Assembly: GCA_905250885.1 (NCBI GenBank)
Contig: CAJNOQ010002454.1
Span: 1 to 24,248, forward strand
Direction of reading: 5' to 3'
Length of the DNA stretch: 24,248 bases
Origin: Didymodactylos carnosus
Lineage: Eukaryota; Rotifera; Eurotatoria; Philodinida; Philodinidae
Part shown: in pieces, positions 21,332 through 24,248 of the stretch
How the letters are laid out: each line of letters begins with the position of its first letter
How positions within the stretch are numbered: the first letter of the stretch is position 1
Program-made: the position numbers and the translations under genes
The notes under the pieces: generated by a model
The model's input: only the letters and a program-made list of their open reading frames with translations
The model's database searches: none
What the model was told of the DNA's origin: nothing

Positions 21332-21785
21332 ATGCCTGCAGTACCAGCTGGTTATCAACAGGGACAAGGTAGAAAAGTTACATGTTTCGATCGTATTAAA
21401 ATTGGTTTTGCAATGGGCTTTACTGTTGGGATGGTAACTGGAATTGTCTTTGGTGGATTCACTGCAATTAAGTAAGAGAAAAACAATTTCATTCTGATAG
21501 TAAGCGGTAAAAAAACAGCAGAAATGCTTTTTAAAAAATTGAAAAATAAAGCAGCTATATGTCTAATACAGATTATAAGCAAACTGGTATTTGAAAGTGA
21601 TTAAAATCACTGAATTCTTCTTTCTCCGTTTGTTGTGATACATCTTTTATTCTCTGGTGATCCTCATCTGCTTTAGATATGGTTTACGTGGTCGAGAACT
21701 AGTGTCTACCGTGGGAAAATCAGTCATATCAGCGGGAGGTACATTTGGAACATTTATGGCTATCGCTGGAGCTATTCGGTGTTGA
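21332..21785 (+). CDS. ROMO1: ROMO1, mitochondrial inner-membrane reactive oxygen modulator
   Basis: ROMO1 is a small inner mitochondrial membrane protein linked to ROS production, protein import and OPA1-dependent fusion. CDS exons are 21332-21471 and 21677-21785 with a 205-base GT..AG intron splitting a lysine codon. The product has 82 residues (human 79). Family landmarks in order are [20 protein letters not shown] with glycine-rich membrane helix 1, then [19 protein letters not shown] and the ending [14 protein letters not shown]. The cysteines CFD near the start and the final IRC are kept. The ATG lies 5 bases after the acceptor of a 5' UTR intron (21256-21326). The gene looks intact. 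Confidence 0.97.
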
Positions 21786-21803
21786 AAAAAATTCCCATAA
21801 ACG

Positions 21804-21898
21804 AATAAAAAGTCTGTTTTGTGTATTCGCGTGTTGTTGTTTTTTTTTGAGAAAAAAAGGAATTTTGTAATTCTTTTATACATTGTTATTTTAATAAA
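21804..21898 (+). terminator. Probable polyadenylation signals of ROMO1
   Basis: AATAAA occurs at 21804-21809 and again at 21893-21898, 19 and 108 bases after the ROMO1 stop codon. Confidence 0.5.
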
Positions 21899-22733
21899 AC
21901 GTGTTAAACAATTTTTTTTATTCTAGAGTGTTGAAGGCTTAAATGTTTTTAGATTTATTTTTTTTCTATAGAATGCGATATTGGAAAAGATTATTTATTA
22001 ACATTTAATATCACTTGTAAAATGAGAGGGTATTACTTGACAATATACAACGATATTCTATTCAAGATATTGAACAAAAGGTTAGTCATTCGATGTTCTT
22101 TTTTTACAAAATTTTTCGTTTCAGTCAACATATTTAAAATCACAAATAGAACATGTAGCGTCAAAATTTTTATCAGCCTAAACAAAAATAGTCCCGATGT
22201 TCACTTGCAGTTAGAGAAGCATGGAATTTAACATTAAAAAAATCAGATCATTTTCTATACAAAATTTGATCTGATTGATTATGTTTTGCCATCAATCATG
22301 AGTGATTATACGAATAAATTGAATTCTAATTCTGTTCTGTCAAAAAACTATCAAATTTCATACCAAAATATTTAAAACGATTCTTTGGCACCATATATAA
22401 GTTAGCAAAGACTTTTTGGACCAATTCACTATTTGCGATGATATGAAATATAAACTACTGTCTGTCCAGTATAAAAATAATCGTCAGCATTTTTTTTTTA
22501 ATAACTTCTGATTAACGATAGCTAGAAAGTTTATGTTTTCGCCATTCAAAAAAAAGAGACTTCAACTCAGATTTTTATGAAAGAAAAAAACTTAACATCT
22601 GTTATAAAAGTAAAATTGTCAGGTAATGACCCGGATATTATATAACAGAAAAAGGCGAGTTTATTGTAATAAAAAACAAAAACTTTACAACTGTTTTTTA
22701 ATTTGACGGAATGATCAACTTTGATATTGTGCT
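21899..22733. other. Intergenic region, no gene seen
   Basis: AT-rich sequence between the convergent ROMO1 and PARP-like remnant. The ORFs here (22022-22231 and 22567-22785) lack recognisable features, and the second overlaps the PARP remnant in another frame. Confidence 0.5.
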
Positions 22734-23437
22734 TATTGGTATGTAATAAGAGAATCAGCATATGATTGTACACCGTGATAAACAATAAGAATTGATTTGT
22801 CGTTATCAGTTGTTAGTGTCATAGCTAGTGGATGATACTTTCATAGGCGAATTACCAATTATCGTATTTCCACCTAGCACACGTGCCTGAAACGTTGTTC
22901 TTTCACTGTACAAATTGACTTTTGCATAGTTATTTGAACGTCGAGCACTTATGGCAAAATAAACTTCACATCGGCATTTACTTCCTAAAATGTCAAACAC
23001 AAAAGTGCGTTCAGAAAATATATACGACATCAAATCAATTAAGCTTTATGTATTATTTTCATTGGAATTTGTCAACCTTCTTGTCAATTTTAAAGACCAA
23101 CAGTTTTTTTATTGTAGTACGTGCAATGCAATGAACGTATGAAAATACTGAGCTCCATTTTTTGCTTTAACAATAAAGGCATGTTTATAATTAATTCACT
23201 GATTCGTGATATGTCTCAAAGACTGTTTATCTTCTATATATAACTCGCACAACGATCGATTAAGACATTCCTGAACGATCTTATCAGCCGAGACTCAAGA
23301 AAATCATGAAGCAATAATTTTTTGCCACTGATATTTTGTTTAGAATAACGTTGATTAAATTCATCACGATGTGCGGCATATTGTTTAAACCATTGTTCAT
23401 TCTGAATTCGTTCAATTTTTAATATTTGTGTATAATT
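22734..23437 (-). pseudogene. PARP-type ADP-ribosyltransferase catalytic-domain remnant
   Basis: Intact relatives transfer ADP-ribose from NAD+ to proteins. Three parts of the catalytic domain are visible on the minus strand. The first (about 23437-23300) reads ILKIERIQNEQWFKQY and then KKLLLH, where the His of the family's LLFHGT motif should be. After a frameshift near 23300 comes SADKIVQECLNRSL. The second part begins after a TTTTAG acceptor at 22984 and reads VYFAISARRSNNYAKVN and FQARVLGGNTIIGNSPMKV. After a single-base shift near YDT, the third part reads SILIVYHGVQSYADSLITYQ and a stop (22734-22736). The end resembles the mono-ADP-ribosyltransferase group (PARP12/14/TIPARP-like, H-Y-hydrophobic). 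LLHDFL in place of LFHGT, plus two frame breaks, indicate a dead copy. N-terminal domains were not found. Splice sites are uncertain. Confidence 0.78.
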
Positions 23438-23478
23438 TCAGTTGTTTAAGTAAGAAACTTACCTGGTATATACAAGCT

Positions 23479-23535
23479 TGAAGTGAACACAATGGTTACT
23501 GATGTATATCATCAGTAACCACTGTGTTCACTTCA
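23479..23535. repeat. Near-perfect 26-bp stem hairpin
   Basis: Arms 23479-23504 and 23510-23535 (TGAAGTGAACACAATGG.. and the reverse) pair with a single mismatch at 23522 around a 5-base TATAT loop. It lies just upstream (minus-strand sense) of the PARP remnant, beside a GTAAGT donor-like site near 23460. Confidence 0.9.
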
Positions 23536-23811
23536 CTCTTCAGGAATATAAAAAATAGACAAAAATAAGTTAATTCTTTGCCTATTCAATAATTTAGAAT
23601 CAATTTTTCTAAATTTGTTTGAGAATATCAATGATTTATTAATATTTCTCTGTTCAAGTTTGGTTCTATTATCTAAACTCTTCCTTCATTGAAATCCCAT
23701 CCGTAACGGTGTTCGAGAAGAGGTCGATGCTTTACCCGAATTTCGACAATAGTATTTTTGCCAATATTGGCAAAAGTCCACTAAGCTTTCGCCAACGGCC
23801 AAAAGCCAGTG
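23536..23811. other. Unassigned flank with a 20-bp palindrome
   Basis: No gene seen. 23756-23775 is a perfect 20-base palindrome (TTTTGCCAATATTGGCAAAA). It is followed by related words CGCCAACGG and GGCCAAAAGCC, another small palindrome cluster. Confidence 0.6.
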
Positions 23812-23886
23812 AAGGATTTTTTACCGAAATTGAAAAGCATAATCTCGATAAACTTTTTTCACATTTAATGACATTCATTACACTAA
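23812..23886 (+). repeat. 75-bp inverted copy of CCDC103 exon sequence (right copy)
   Basis: Identical to the reverse complement of 125-199 over 75 bases, with unrelated flanks. In this copy the reading continues past MTFITL into RESLEVINRF and a stop. It is a gene fragment, not a functional gene. Confidence 0.93.
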
Positions 23887-24134
23887 TGAGGGAATCTCTT
23901 GAGGTTATAAATCGCTTTTGAACTCGGACTACTTGTATCTTGTAGACCTCAGTGAGTAGTGAAATACCCTAAGTTGGTTCATCCCCATGATCCTTTGTTG
24001 CTGAGATATTGAATTTTTAGTCAATTTTTCCCTATAGCGCTTGGATTTCGAGCAAAATCCGACTTTCGAATTTTGACTTGAAACTTGCCACACTGGTAGC
24101 CCATGGTCGTAGTAGTACGACGGGAAAAATTCGA
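23887..24134. other. Unassigned sequence near the window end
   Basis: No gene seen. The phrase GAGATATTGA recurs at about 24002 and in the terminal hairpin, suggesting a dispersed repeat family. Confidence 0.4.
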
Positions 24135-24248
24135 TCCTAATGAATTTTCCTGCCTTGAGATATTGAGACTCGAATATTTTACCTGAAGGTGAGGGTGAGG
24201 GTCAGATGTTCGAGTCTCAATATCTCAAGGCAGGAAAATTCATTAGGA
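24135..24248. repeat. Perfect 40-bp inverted repeat, cut by the window edge
   Basis: Arms 24135-24174 and 24209-24248 are exact reverse complements (TCCTAATGAATTTTCCTGCC.. and back) around a 34-base spacer containing GGTGAGGGTGAGGG. The right arm stops at the last base of the window, so the repeat may be longer. Confidence 0.95.

Noticed and set aside
24187..24202. GGTGAGGGTGAGGG as a telomere-like repeat
   Set aside because: Only two units, located in the loop of an inverted repeat; too short to be telomeric.

Overview
This is a nuclear, AT-rich, animal-type genomic segment with spliced genes, short introns (63 to about 1,010 bases, GT..AG) and a dense load of decayed repeats. The gene set is metazoan: a dynein-arm factor (CCDC103), a Yorkie/YAP co-activator, the peroxisomal import receptor PEX7 and mitochondrial ROMO1. 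Alongside them is an RtcB RNA ligase of bacterial sequence type that carries seven exons. My best guess is a bdelloid rotifer or a similar small invertebrate. That rests on gene style, AT content, apparent foreign genes and degenerate repeats, and it is an inference.

Layout. 84-871 (-): CCDC103, two exons. 872-4069: mostly non-coding, with one unassigned exon-like ORF (1122-1334, -) and a motif-rich stretch that may be a decayed element (about 1410-2600). 4070-7414 (+): YAP/Yorkie, seven exons. 8854-9980 (+): PEX7, two exons. 11164-13140: two 243-base inverted arms (about 95% identical) that tightly bracket a dead, intronless UDP-glycosyltransferase. 13802-16671 (-): RtcB, seven exons, with a 593-bp foldback element in intron 4. 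16672-21255: gene-poor repeat island. 21332-21785 (+): ROMO1. 22734-23437 (-): pseudogene of a PARP-type ADP-ribosyltransferase catalytic domain. 23438-24248: hairpins, plus a 75-bp perfect inverted copy of part of the CCDC103 gene at the other end of the window.

The genes do not form a pathway; this is an ordinary eukaryotic neighbourhood. The most unusual content is structural. First, the UGT cassette has young arms and a badly broken interior. Second, a series of otherwise unrelated short elements are each built from repeats of their own palindromic word (AACGCGTT, AAGTACTT, CAAGATCTTG, GCACCGGTGC and weaker cases). Third, the RtcB gene is a candidate for horizontal transfer from bacteria.

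Gene models were built by hand from splice sites and reading-frame continuity. Family names rest on recognised motifs, without database searches.
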